This document shows, piece after piece, positions 22,600 through 33,660 of a stretch of 64,000 bases of DNA. Each line of letters begins with the position of its first letter. Position 1 is the stretch's first letter. Source of the stretch: Lepas anatifera (Eukaryota > Arthropoda > Thecostraca > Lepadidae). The translations under genes and the position numbers were made by a program. The notes under the pieces are model-generated. The model did no database searches and had not been told where the DNA came from. It saw only the letters and a program-made list of their open reading frames with translations. The DNA lies in NCBI GenBank assembly GCA_034440635.1, contig JAOTON010002101.1, forward strand, positions 744,001 to 808,000, in the 5' to 3' direction.

Positions 22600-23350
22600 A
22601 AGACCAGGAAAATAATTAATAATACTATGGAAGGTACAATTTCTGATAAGATCATTCGTGCTATCAAACCGTCCGATTGCACTCGAACGGGATCACGCAC
22701 GGTAGAGCTATATGACTTACCCATAACGCACAAAAAGGACACACCACTCAGACCCATTGTATCAGCCTGCGGAACTCCGCTGCGCCAATTAATTTGGTTC
22801 CTAGAACAGATAGTCTCACAACTACTAGTATTTGTTCCGGCACACATAGAGAACAAGTATACTTACCTGTCCAAAATCAAAACGAAATCTCCTCAGGGAA
22901 TGCCTAAAGGTACTTTTGCTTTTACCGTAGATGTAGCCAAACTTTGCAGAAACATACCCACAGAAGAAGCGATTTCAGCTACCCTGAACCTAATGAAAAA
23001 GCATCAAAACCAAATAAACCTCTTCGGACTAGAGCGGCATGGCATCGATGACCTTTTGTGGCATTGATTCTCGAACAACTACCCTAGGTTTGGCAGATAT
23101 TTTTACCGACAAAAAAACAGGCATAGCAATGGTAAGCAGAGTAGCCCCACCGATCACCATTGTATTTATGAATGCGACTGAATCCTCGTCCTTGCTTCAC
23201 TTGAACATCCACAAAGTCTGTATTTGAGATACATCAATGATATCATGGGCATCGGCAGCCAAGGGACTAAGCTCTTGGATTCGTTCTAATAGTCTAATCA
23301 GCTTCCATCCATCTCTAAAGTTTTCCATTGATCGAATGGACCAGTCAGAG
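22600..23350 (+). pseudogene. Penelope-like element reverse transcriptase, broken fragment
   Basis: Conceptual translation in shifting frames shows reverse-transcriptase motifs in the right order. LYDLPITHKKDTPLRPIVSA (template/dNTP region; most relatives read LYGLPKIHK) is at about 22700-22770. FTVDVAKLCRNIPTEEAI (motif A with Asp) is at about 22920-22980. TGIAMVSRVAPPITIVFMNA (motif B) is at about 23115-23180. LRYINDIMGIG (motif C) is at about 23220-23260, and ISFHPSLKFSI follows. At least two frameshifts and in-frame stops break it. Motif C reads YIND where YIDD or YVDD is expected. The N-terminal and GIY-YIG endonuclease parts are absent or unrecognisable. Confidence 0.8.
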
Positions 23351-23405
23351 ACTTATAGCATAGCCTGCCTTGACCCGATGGCAGTTCCCCCTTATCCTCC
23401 CTCAT

Positions 23406-23584
23406 CAGGGGCGGACGCAGGTTTGGGTGCTCGACAGACCTAGTATTAGCTACCTCTCCAAATACATGATCGCTCTCCTTGGCGAAAATTTAATTGCTCG
23501 ACAGACCTAGTGTAAACACATTTTTCCAAAATATATCCGGCCTTTGGGGGCCATGGCCGGAATGGCCCCTTGCGTCCGCCAATG
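23406..23584. mobile_element. hAT-like MITE with 8-bp target duplication
   Basis: A 179-bp element with inverted termini CAGGGGCGGACGCAGG...CCTTGCGTCCGCCAATG. The flanking 8-mers TCCCTCAT (23398-23405) and GCCCTCAT (23585-23592) match at 7 of 8 positions. The size and 8-bp duplication fit hAT transposition. It has no coding capacity. Confidence 0.75.
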
Positions 23585-23992
23585 GCCCTCATAATTCGGT
23601 ACATTCCATTCAAACCAAAAAATAAAAAAGTCGTGTTATTTGTTTTACTTTATCGTCATGCTCTTTTCTATCCCCGCACCCTAACGCTAATTATAATAGG
23701 CCCAAAAGTTCCAAAAGTAAAAAATAATAATGGAAAAGTATGGAGAGGGCACTGTAGCAAATAAAAAACGTTGATTACCATGCAACACAAATGAAGGTTT
23801 TGTTATATTTGTATTCTGTCGAAGATATGTATTAACCACGAGTAGCATATTGGATATAAAATTGAAAATCATATAGTCCACTTCAATGAGTTACCCTGCC
23901 TCTGTTTCAGTCTTGAGGGTCTTCCCTCCTCCTTCCATCGCACTTTCATGGGTGATGCTCAGCAGAAATGATCATTGCATATTTGTTCTCAG

Positions 23993-24145
23993 GACTACGA
24001 CACCAAGGACCTTGATGAGTTTCAAGAGACAATCCTGCGAGGCTGCGACTTCAACAGAGACGGAAAGATCAACAAGAACGAGCTCACCATGATCCTCATG
24101 GCTCTCTCCAAAACCAACGAGGAAGAGACCGACCAACCTGCGTAA
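23993..24145 (+). CDS. Calbindin-32-like, exon encoding EF-hand 6 and the short C-terminus
   Basis: Acceptor tgttctcag, phase 0. It encodes 50 residues and then TAA (24143-24145): an entering helix (LDEFQETILRGC), loop DFNRDGKINKNE, exit helix (LTMILMALSK) and an acidic tail ending in ETDQPA. All EF6 ligands are present, unlike vertebrate calbindin-D28k, where EF6 is non-binding. The stop codon overlaps a strong splice donor, GC/gtaagc at 24141/24142. If used, it removes the stop and joins in phase 2 to the exon at 30330. Read-through gives the short isoform, whose 3' UTR ends near the poly(A) signal at 24755. Confidence 0.92.
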   Translation, partial: DYDTKDLDEFQETILRGCDFNRDGKINKNELTMILMALSKTNEEETDQPA

Positions 24146-24754
24146 GCTCTCGCCAGATTTTTTTTAAGTTTCCCTTTGTACATGGATGGGCGTCGCCGCC
24201 AGATGATCAATGTAAACTGATCAATGTAAAAAATATTGACTTAACTAAAACAGAGATCGTCATCTCTGAAACAAAATCGCTTGTACTCTTTTTGAGGGTA
24301 AATGTGCACACATTTATGCATCGTTTCACCCAATTTTGCTTTCGTTGGCTGGTAGGACGTAATTGAGGAAAAATGCCTGGGTCAATAATGTTCAGAACAA
24401 TAGCATAGCGAAAGAATTTTATGTTTACCCTAAAAAAATGTTAGCCTGAACTCTATCTTCAGACAATCACTGTTTTATAGAACGTTAAACTGTTCTATAT
24501 GTTTAGTTACCACCTTGAAGGGCAACAGTTTCGCCTTTACCCCTATTCAAGTATATTGTTTCATTGTGGGCGTCCTGCATGAAATATATTTCGTGTTGTA
24601 ATATTTCCATGAAACATGGCACCGACTTGACTTATGCTTGTTCATGTTATTGCACAGTTCATCAAGGGAATGTGGAATTTTTATAATGGGATTTGAGCTT
24701 ATATAATCTTGTGATAGGAGGACCTCAGGTTGTATATTTTATTTTTCCAAGACA

Positions 24755-24760
24755 AATAAA
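24755..24760 (+). terminator. Poly(A) signal of the short calbindin-32-like isoform
   Basis: AATAAA in the context CAAATAAAATATCATACA, 610 nt after the stop codon. It is the first clear AATAAA in this AT-rich 3' UTR and defines a plausible short-isoform 3' end. Confidence 0.65.
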
Positions 24761-27700
24761 ATATCATACACGATGTGTCCTTGTTTGCGGAGGAACACCC
24801 TGCATTTAGAGCGGGTACCAACCCATCGAGCCCCTGCCCCAAAATCTAGATATTCATCTCCAGCCGTTGGGCATACGAGAGGCGCGAGGCGGGGCTTAGA
24901 ATAAATATGCGTGCGCTAAAAAAGTAGAACGCTTATGAAATTTTGCTTCATCTTAAAGGTGCGTTCTGACAGAAGCTGAATATGAAGCTTCGGATTTCCG
25001 GCGTGCTCTATGCGATTGATAGTTAAGTTCAAATCCCACCAAAGTGCCACATTCCCTTTATTTTTTACCCATTCATCCCTCGCACATCTAGTAGTCATGC
25101 ACAGTAGGTACTTTTGTGGTCCACCTGGTATTACCTGAAACAACCATAATGGGCTATGTAAAGGCTTAGATATACCTGCCCCTTGTTAGAATTTGATACG
25201 GGGCATCGTCCTTACCTTCATTGGAATTAGAAGGGATCCATAGCGATGGTTTGGAGGGGGAGGCAAGGGGCCAAAATAGTTAAAATATGTGTTTTTTCAA
25301 GAAAATCGGTGAAAATCATTTTTTGGGAGGGGGCTATTGCTTGCTTTGCCGCCTTCCATGGATTCGCCAGTAATTGCAGTTTGGCATTTAGGGTGAACGC
25401 TAACCATCAAATCCTTTTTACACTACCACTCTATTGAAACCCTCAAGAAAGCGCCCTTTCTGAATTTTGAAGATAGTGGAGAGCCAGTTATAGCCAGTAA
25501 TAGCTTATACGAACTCCATTATTAAGCAAGATTGTCAAACGTTCATGTAATGACCACAATTGAAAGAGCCACTGTCCAGCGAATGCTTGGGTATAACTTC
25601 CCATTATCATTATCCCATTCACATTATCAGTAGTAGATAATAGACAAAGTGTCATCCATGGTAGGGGCAAAATGTTTTCCCCAGGTTGTAAAGTGTTAAT
25701 TGCGAACAAAGCTTATATCCCGTGTTTCCTATAGTTGGAATATGTTTGGAACTCAGGTTTTATCTGTTATCTATGTTACCTGTTGTGTTGAGGTTATTCG
25801 GGCCAAAATTGTTTTGTCTATTTGTGCTAAAATGCTATGGTTATTTGTGCCAAAAACAGTTTTCAAACGGGCTGTTGCCATCGTGCAACTGCATCCGCAA
25901 TGTAGCTTCAACGAAGGACATAAAGGTCACTGGCGTCATCCAGGGTGAATCCGGGATGAATGAATCCAATATAGATTCATTTCAAATCCAGATTCGAGCT
26001 AAACGCCATGGAAACACCACTTGCTATTGGGATTGGGCTTGGCTGCGAATCCGGTTCGGAAATCCAATCCTGTCATGGAAACGGGGTCAATGTATTAATA
26101 GAAACTAGACATTACCATATTACATGTTTGATATCACTGATTCCGCTTCAACTTGTCATCTTACTATTTATGTTCATCGTTTGAAATGCCTTTTCTGCTA
26201 CTACAGTTCTTAGCCGTCGCAATTTGAAGTATGTTATGGTTTCTCGAAGCTATGCTAGGGATTTATTGTTGGAAGAAGCTTATGTTTGGTCCGGTTAAGC
26301 TCTCGCTAGAGATTGTTGATCTCTGCTTTTGTCCCGATGTTTGCGTTTATATCCCCGTTCCTATCACTGTGCTGCTTCATTATTGGTTTGTTTTCACTTT
26401 GTCACTGATTTGTTTGCAATTCGCCGGTGGTTTTGCATGCGATGCAGTACAATATCATGTGCCTGAATGACTCCACAGCATGGCCGAAATCGGTATCTGA
26501 ATGCTGAGCGCTAAGTGTCCCAACAGCTTTCAAAGGTGAGTTTGCGCCATATCGGCTGTACCTACTTGTGCTTGCCTGACTCTTTTTGCTCAAAAATTTC
26601 CAGATATTTTACTGGCATAGAAATCCTTTCTGTTTTCAGTTAGATCTTTAAGTGGAGATATTGGCCTTATGATGTGAATTGTGATGTTACACAATATAAT
26701 CTTCCTAAGAAATGATATGTTATCCACTCACACAGGCTAATTTCTTATACAGAAGTCACTGTCCAAATTTTAACGTAACCCTGGGAAATGGATAAAGAAG
26801 TGTTGAAATGTGCACTCTGCAGTTCAATCTGAGCCTTAACTTTCTACTGGGAAGTCCACATTTTGATACTCCCTCATGGGACTACAATAAAGAGGTAACA
26901 AAACTAACCGGGCCTTAGGTCAATGATGACAAATCCAGCCTAGCTGATCTGCAGCCCTTATTGCCCTCAGAACGGAAAATAGTTTTCAGATCATATTGTT
27001 ACAATATGTAGAAACAGTGTCTTCTTAAACTTTTGGAGATGAGGTCACTCACCCTAGGCCCAGTAGCTGACTTGAGATCATTATGACTGCTGCAATTTAG
27101 AAAACCGGTGCATACAAGGTAAATAATCAGCTATGATAGTTCAAGCAGCGCTGCTCACCAGAAGTTGAAGAAATCTGCCAGCTTGCCTTCAATGGTAGAA
27201 GAAATGGATCTGGGCACTTCTATGTTTATAACCATTAAATCATTATTTTACAAAGATCACGATACCTCTCACAAAATCAAAATATTTCAGCCTTACTCTA
27301 CTCTTCCTAAACGTGTAAAAAAATCAATGTAGCGTGTGCCACTCTCGAGGGGTTTTCAATGCAGTGCCAGAGATAATATCACCTTAAGCAGTTTTCGGCT
27401 GACAAACCATGCTCCGCCCTTTAGCCATCAGATGATGACTTTGCTGACGTGGTGATAAGGCCCATCTCATTCGCATATTGGCTCTGTGTCCACGTCCTGC
27501 AAGTTTCAGAGCACGGAATTCTCCCTCTTACGTACCAATGAAACTAAGGCGTGGGTATAACGCCCGAAGCAGGGTAGCAAGAATGTGCAAGAATGTATTC
27601 GCCTCGCGGTGCGGAATCGACGCTTAGTCCGTCAATATTCATCGGGTATTCTGAATGGTTCAGAGCATCGGGGAATAACCCTTTTCTTGGTGTCAAACCT

Positions 27701-28070
27701 CAACATTTTTAGTAACACACATGTGGTTTTAAGCTGCTGGTAACACTCACATACCTTTTCTTTCTCTGCTGCTCACCACCCTTCCCCGACTTCTCGGAAA
27801 AAGGGGGATCTAGTCTGGTCCCCCACCAGGCTCCTCCTCCGGCTAAAGAGAGCTATGTAGGGGTTAACAGACTTGGATAATCAGCACTTAGAGTCAGCGA
27901 GTACCAGTGAAATTTCTACGGGATTACGTTCTTATTTATTATACTGCCTTCTTAGAGCGCCAGCAACAGAATGTAGCGTTTTCCTTATATTTTTGCGTTC
28001 CCTTTCCCGGGAACATTTTGTGTTAGTTGCTAGTATCATTTATACAACGGACTCACACTAGGTATGTACA
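24761..28070 (+). other. 3' flank / long-isoform intron, nothing gene-like
   Basis: At about 25040-25058 is a partial end of the TTAA MITE family (TGCCACATTCCCTTTA). From about 25225 a GGGG-rich segment resembles part of the MITE at 47111. The remainder has no recognisable feature. Confidence 0.4.
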
Positions 28071-28072
28071 GA

Positions 28073-28440
28073 GCGGAAGTTTCCATTTGCCGGCGTCCGT
28101 ACGGGACAGCGGCACCGCATGCTGCGAGCCAAAGGCTGCTCCAGTCTCTCAAGCCGCAGCGCTCGGCACAGGCCGAGCTCTCACATGAGGGCCGCGGGCG
28201 GGAGACAGGACCGGTGGATCACTTCAAAAGCTGATCAGGCCCGTGCACCCACAAACAGGGACGCCGGCTGGCACGGCGTTGATTCCACTGCTGCGGCGCG
28301 CAGTCCCCAGTGTACCACTGTCGCCTGGGTAGGAGGCGGCCGCGGCAAAGGCTGCCAAGGTTCAGCCTTGATCCAGGGGCCTTCCGCACCCAATCATAGC
28401 ACCTTTACCAGCTGCGCGACGGGGATGGCTCAATAGAACG
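28073..28440. other. CpG-rich segment inside the putative long intron
   Basis: About 370 bp are GC- and CpG-rich in an AT-rich background. Two + strand frames are open for more than 50 codons, one ending in TAG at 28436. An AG at 28072 could act as an acceptor. No protein family was recognised, and open frames are expected from base composition. It could be a CpG-rich promoter, an exon or an old repeat. Confidence 0.3.
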
Positions 28441-29412
28441 TAGCTGATGTGGGTTTTCTTTTAAAATACCAAGGCTATTTCAACACTTTTGATGATACGG
28501 TTTCGGAAGTACGCTGGGGTATACGAGACGCAGCGTGTAAGGCGGTGCGGCCCAGTCTGGAAAGCATGGCCAAATTCTAGCCTATTTTCATGCAGAAAAG
28601 CTCTTCTCGCTCCGTAAGTGTCGCAAGTTTACTAAAAGTTTGTTGGGTTTTGACTATCTGACTATTTGGTGCCCGGGAGAGGCAGCCTCAGAGGGTGCTA
28701 AAATACACAATAAACAACGTCATCGCTGTCATTTCCACTGGTAGCCTGAGCTACTGGGTAGAAAGAAGTTCCCTGAGAAAACGTTTTAGCCTTCTCCAAG
28801 GTCTGTTGAAGAGCACAAGACCAGTTTCAAATCCTTGAGTGCAAAACATGAAAATGTGAAACATATTTTAAAATTACTTCAACTTTTCATTGGGGGTGCC
28901 TGGGCACCCGCAGAGAGATGTAAATTCACACCCCTAGTAGCTACTTATCTGTAAACATGAAAATTGAATTATTAAGGATTTTTTAATAATTGAACGTTTC
29001 TTTCTTGAAAGTATTTCACACCTCTCGTGTAATCCCTCGCTTAATGACCACTTGCAAGCATGTATCGCTTGTTGTCCTTAATCGTTTTGCGAAAACAATT
29101 AAGAAGATAGTGGGCTGAATTCATATATGTTCTCACCGTTGATTTTAGGCGCAATGGTAATGTAATGAATTTGTGAACAGGAAAGAGAGAAGATAATGTT
29201 CACTCGTATGTTCACTAGACGATTGCTGAAATTGTCGTTCTTAGCGGACTGTAAGCGCGTTTTTTATTCGTTGGATTGGTTTGTGTTCCCTCTTCAAGTC
29301 TGAATTGATAATTTATCTGTTTTCTTTCGTTTTTGCTACTGATTGGTGCGAATTTCGTTCTTTTCTTGCCTGCAAAATGAACACTAGCTATCCATGCGGG
29401 ATGAAATCCCCA

Positions 29413-30258
29413 TTAACACGCGCATTGACGGGGGTCTGAGCCACCTTCGCATTGACGGGGGGCGGGTACCCGCCCCCTAAGATCTCGAGAACCACGGTAA
29501 GTAGCGAAAAACGGTAAACGGCGTTGGGCTGCCCATCCACTTCTCCATCGAAAACATTTGAACCATTTTTTTTGTCAGGTCACATTTAAGGTCACGAGAG
29601 GTCAAAACATGCCCGTCATAGGGATAACATGTAAATTCAGTTTTTCGGCCATTAAATCTGAACAAGTAAAGATAGAGCAAAACGACTTGAACTATATGAA
29701 TCCTCTTAGCAAGCCGAATCGAATGATATATAATTTGACCTTGCTAGGTCAAATCAAAGATTTGACCTGACCTGAGGTCAGGTCAGGGTCAAATTATATA
29801 AAATGCATATCATTAGAACCGCAAAGCCCAGGCGAGTCTAATGCAGCTAAAATAAATGCTCTTTCACCATCCGTTACTGAGTTATTCCGTAAAAACCATT
29901 TTTTTCAATGTATTTCCAATGGAGAGGTCATGCCTCGTACCTGACCTTAGGTCATCGATATCAAAAATACCGGAACATATTTTAGAGAACTCGGTGGGGC
30001 CATTATGTGATATGAGTTTCAATCGGATAAGTTCACCCTGCTCCGACTTATGCTATCTTAAACTTTTTTTTGAGGTCGGGTCACTTGACCTGTAATGGTG
30101 ACCTGACCTGAGATGACCTAACCTTAAAATTTTCACAGAAGTTGTAAAAATGATGAGGGAAAAGGTATACCAAGTACGCGGCGCTACGCGCCCGTTTTTC
30201 TGCTGTCTCCGAAAAACCCGAGGGGGCGGGTACCCGCCCCCGTCAATGCGCGTGTTAA
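29413..30258 (+). mobile_element. TTAA element family 2 (GGGTACCC palindromes)
   Basis: An 846-bp element (including the bordering TTAAs) with inverted termini TTAACACGCGCATTGACGGG / CGTCAATGCGCGTGTTAA. Inside each end lies the same perfect 20-bp palindrome GGGGGCGGGTACCCGCCCCC (29458-29477 and 30222-30241). The interior is rich in AGGTCA/TGACCT, including a large inverted set around 29725-29800. No transposase ORF is present, so it is non-autonomous. Its right end lies 71 bp before the candidate exon at 30330. Confidence 0.8.
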
Positions 30259-30329
30259 GAATCAATAAACAAACCGGCTGTTTTGGCCTGAGAAATCTGT
30301 CGCATAACCGTGTCATTGCATCTTCACAG

Positions 30330-30459
30330 GACTGCGTTCAGCGAGATTACCAACTATGGTCTGCGCGCGATCCGTATGCAGAAGCTGAGGGTACGACACT
30401 TCGTCAACCGCACCCTCGGGGCCTCCTCGCCCGTTCCCAACAGTACCGCCAAGAGTTAG
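30330..30459 (+). CDS. Candidate alternative terminal exon of the calbindin-32-like gene
   Basis: Acceptor tgcatcttcacag, then one base that completes Ala when joined to the donor GC/gtaagc at 24141. The frame then runs 42 residues to TAG. It begins TAFSEITNYGLRAIRMQKLR, continues VRHFVNRTLGASS and ends STAKS. The tail is basic, quite unlike the acidic short tail. In its favour are exact phase fit, a good acceptor, a GC-rich third codon position and a strong donor overlapping the upstream stop. Against it: no family similarity is known to me for the tail, and the intron would be 6,188 bp. It might also be the last exon of another gene. Confidence 0.5.
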
Positions 30460-32129
30460 TGAGGGCACTCTCCACCGGAGCACGCAGCGACAGCTATCGA
30501 ACATCTTTCCAACTGAGTAGTGTGAATGTCGGCCACCAGAGCGACGCTGCGCAAGGTCTGGCCACCTGCCGTTCGTGTGAATGTATGTATGCGTGAATGG
30601 AAGGTGTAAGACATGGGTTTCTGTAGATGTTTAGTCGTGTCAGTCCGGGGATCCTTGTTATGAAGGAATATGTGAAGTTTGAACGGATTTTTGTGGATAC
30701 AGCACCCACCACTTCGCACTTTTCCTTTAATATATTCTCGCTCTCGTTAAGTTGATCAGCAATGCCCAAGCGTAGAACGAATGGCTCTCCTCCAAGATGG
30801 CGGGTGCCATTGTTTCGCCGTTTGTTTGAGAGGCAGCAGAGTACTTGAACTGGACCCTCAGTGTACTCCCTCCTCCGACTGCGCGCAAGAGACGGATCCA
30901 CGACGCTTTATTTCCCAGTCAACGCTCCGTCTTTTGGTGGCGACGCCAGATCGCTGGAGGGTTTATACGCATACTTTGTCGCCCCTCGACCGACCTAAGC
31001 GTAGCAAAGGCACGCGCACATCCTTGAGAGAAGAGTTATTCTGAAATGTTCCAGGACCCAAGCCCTAGAACTGGACAGCGCTTTGAACATATCTTATGAA
31101 AGCACTCTGCGGTGAAATGTGTACGGCGTCTTGATATTCGGTTTTCCGTTGGATATTTATTAGACACTGAATGTGTGCGCCATGAGTGCAGTTTGCTATG
31201 TTTCAGTGACGCGCTTTTAGAAAAGAGATCCTTGTGATATTTTAGTAAATGAGAAATGCAAGACCAGGCGAATGATCTATGTTCTCTTCAGTCCAATGAT
31301 ATATCGAAGCGAGCAAAGGTGTTGCGATTCTGGTTTAGCTTTTGTGGGTTGAATGAACATGTGTGAGCAAGCTGCGAGGCTTTGAGTGGAAGAATATCAA
31401 TCGTCAAAGCCCCGTGCCGTTTCTACTCTCTATAGATGTCTCGCCAGGCTAGGCTCACTCTCCGTGTCTACGAAGCTGTCGTTTTCTCAGATTTCTAATA
31501 TCCCATCGTGTATGTATTGTGAAAAGTGAGGTTCGCGCACTTCAAATGAAGCTTATCGTGCAAGGTGTGTCTTGTGGCAAGCTAAAAATTACAGTGATTG
31601 TAACGTTTGAAATTTCCCGCTGATGCCCTGTGAACGGGCGTCCATCATTACAGTACAGTAACCGTCAGTTTAACTCTACTCGCGGTGTAAGGAGCAACCG
31701 CTCAGGCCCAGTATTGGCCAATGATATAAATTTGTATTTAGCCCTTGCCAGTGGCGTTTTTGACTCATCCAGCGAGCGATCTGTGCATGTTGTGACCGTG
31801 TATATACTACCAAGCTTGGGTGGCTGTTTCTGCAACGGGGCGATGTTACGCGGATACATTGTCTTACATCCCTTAGCTTAGGGAGAGCGAGGGCGGACGC
31901 TTCGCTGTCGCGGTTTTCGATCTTTCCTGTTAGGTACGGAGGAGTTTTCACTGTTCAAGTGGAAATATAACGTTCCCATGACAACGCTGCTGTTTTATAT
32001 AGCATCTCGAGGATATCCTGTCAGTAATGTGTAAAGCTGCATCAGAAACCATTGCCGCAATGCATGGCTTTATCTCACTGAGAGCAAGTGCCGTCAGTTC
32101 ATACCAGACCGCCAACGATCCGAATTTTA
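30460..32129. other. Possible 3' UTR and intergenic DNA
   Basis: If the exon at 30330 is real, its 3' UTR starts here; no convincing nearby AATAAA was found. Overlapping open frames at 30494-31044 and 31630-31951 run in several frames on both strands and show no family resemblance. Confidence 0.35.
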
Positions 32130-32287
32130 CCACACATTGGTTGTTGTTAATAATTGTTGGGGTTTAACAACGCACCAACTTCCAGGGTCATACGGCGACG
32201 CCAACTCTCATCCTGTTGGAAGAGATTTTGGGGATCAGATCAACTTATTCAGAGGCTCCGCCGGGACTTGAAACCGGAACCAACGGC

Positions 32288-33660
32288 TTAACCCTCGCCC
32301 CACCGGGGCATCGATGGCCCCCTAAGGTTTTTTTCGGGATAGCAGAACCACGATGAGGTGCAGCACCGCAGTTGAGGGCTCTATCTCTCACCCCATCATT
32401 TTTCCACCTTCCCTGAAATTTTTTTACCCCAGGTCAACCAAGGTCAGGTCACGAGGTGAGGTCAACCAAGGTCACCTCACTTACAATTTTGGGCTCTATA
32501 AGAGCTACATTTCTTAGTCGATCCATTTAAAACTTCCTACACGTCATAACCCCTCCAGGGTCTACAAGGTATTTATCCGGGATTTTTTAGATTTCTTGAC
32601 CTGAGGTTAGTTCACGAGATGACCTTTCCCATTGAAAAAGCATGGGAAAAAGCTGTCTTATGATCTAAAAGTCACAAAACGATTGCAAATGCTCAGCTTA
32701 CTCAGAAAAGCGTTCTTGGACACTCTTTCACGGATTCCAGGGGCCATCTTTGTCCTTTGATCTCTCCATGGTCATCCAAGGTCACCAGGGGCAAAAACAG
32801 TATGTTGACAATATCTTTTGACCTAATAAACTTAGAGCGCTTGAAATAAATGTCATCGTGTATGTCTTGTCACTGGCTTTCGTTTGATGTATGGCAAGGT
32901 CACTTTCTGACCTTTCGTGACCTCAGGTTATATTAGGTCACGAGGAAACCTCTGGAGGTCAAGTGGCGGAAGGTCATTACGTTTCACATAACGGAAAAAG
33001 GTTTGGCATTTTCCTATCAAATATACTTTACCAGATCTCAATGGCTCTAATGCCTAAGACAGTGGCGGATCTAGCCGGTTGGTTTGGGAGGGCAAACCAA
33101 AGTCGAAAGTAAAAAAACGTCACGCAGTGAAAGTTGCGTTACATATACCTTTTGTAGGATTTTGCGAACTGGAGGCGAAAAGCAAAAAAAAACGCCACGG
33201 GGTGAAAAATATGGGCTTAGATACTTTTCCTATCAAGCCAATATTTACACTGAACTTCACCATTCTGTTGGAAGTTGAAGTTAAGCACCAAAATCTTGCT
33301 TACAAGCTAAAAGGAGTCGGGGAAAAGGAGGTCGATCGCTTGGGGGCAAATCATGTTTGCCCAGTTTTCCGTTTGGGGGCATTGCTTCCCCCTACCATGG
33401 CATAAGAGTTAAGCAAAGTTTTCTTAAGCATTGCATATTTGAGTGAAAACGGCCTATCGTGACCTAACCTGACCTCTGAAGGTCAAACCATTGACCGTTT
33501 GAGCGCTTAGGTATGCAAGTAATTTCGTACTAAATTTACGTGAGCTTTCTAATGCACTTTGCAAATTTTCGCTAACCCCCATATTTTCGGAGTTAGAGGG
33601 GCCATCGATGGCCCCCGGTGGGGCGAAGGTGGCACTGGACCCCGGTGGGGCGCGGGTTAA
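32288..33660 (+). mobile_element. TTAA element family 1 (CCATCGATGG palindromes), copy I
   Basis: Bounded by TTAA (32288-32291 and 33657-33660), with termini CCCTCGCCCCACCGG / CCCGGTGGGGCGCGGG and palindromic stems around ATCGAT near both ends. The interior is full of AGGTCA/TGACCT words and collinear with copies at 36471 and 42078 (reverse). It sits within the head of SINE B and itself contains the hAT MITE at 33060-33399. Non-autonomous. Confidence 0.85.
33060..33399 (+). mobile_element. hAT-like MITE inside TTAA element copy I
   Basis: A 340-bp insertion starting CAGTGGCGGATCTAGC and ending CCCCCTACCATG. It is flanked by 8-mers GCCTAAGA (33052-33059) and GCATAAGA (33400-33407), 7 of 8 identical. 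The other copies of the host element read through this site without it. The open frame at 33079-33405 belongs to this insertion and is not a gene. Confidence 0.8.

Larger units (their letters stand above)
1549..24145 (+). other. Calbindin-32-like gene (calbindin/calretinin family), 3' part, exon-intron span
   Basis: This is the span of the coding exons that join into one reading frame of 233 residues (with one of the two EF3 exons). It encodes EF-hands 2 to 6 of a six-EF-hand cytosolic Ca2+ buffer/sensor. Every junction has AG/GT borders and matching phase (0,0,0,0,2,0,0,0). The hallmark of the family, an LLP-x-(E)-ENFL stretch after EF2 and again after EF4, is present in both places. EF2 (loop DDNQDGRIEIRE) and EF6 (loop DFNRDGKINKNE) keep canonical Ca2+ ligands, whereas in vertebrate calbindin-D28k these two hands are degenerate; this favours an invertebrate calbindin-32-type protein. 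EF1 and the start codon are outside the window. Secretagogin is the nearest alternative family, but the ENFL motifs fit calbindin better. Confidence 0.9.

Noticed and set aside
33079..33405. 108-residue open frame
   Set aside because: Lies within a hAT-like MITE with target duplications; absent from sister copies of the host element.
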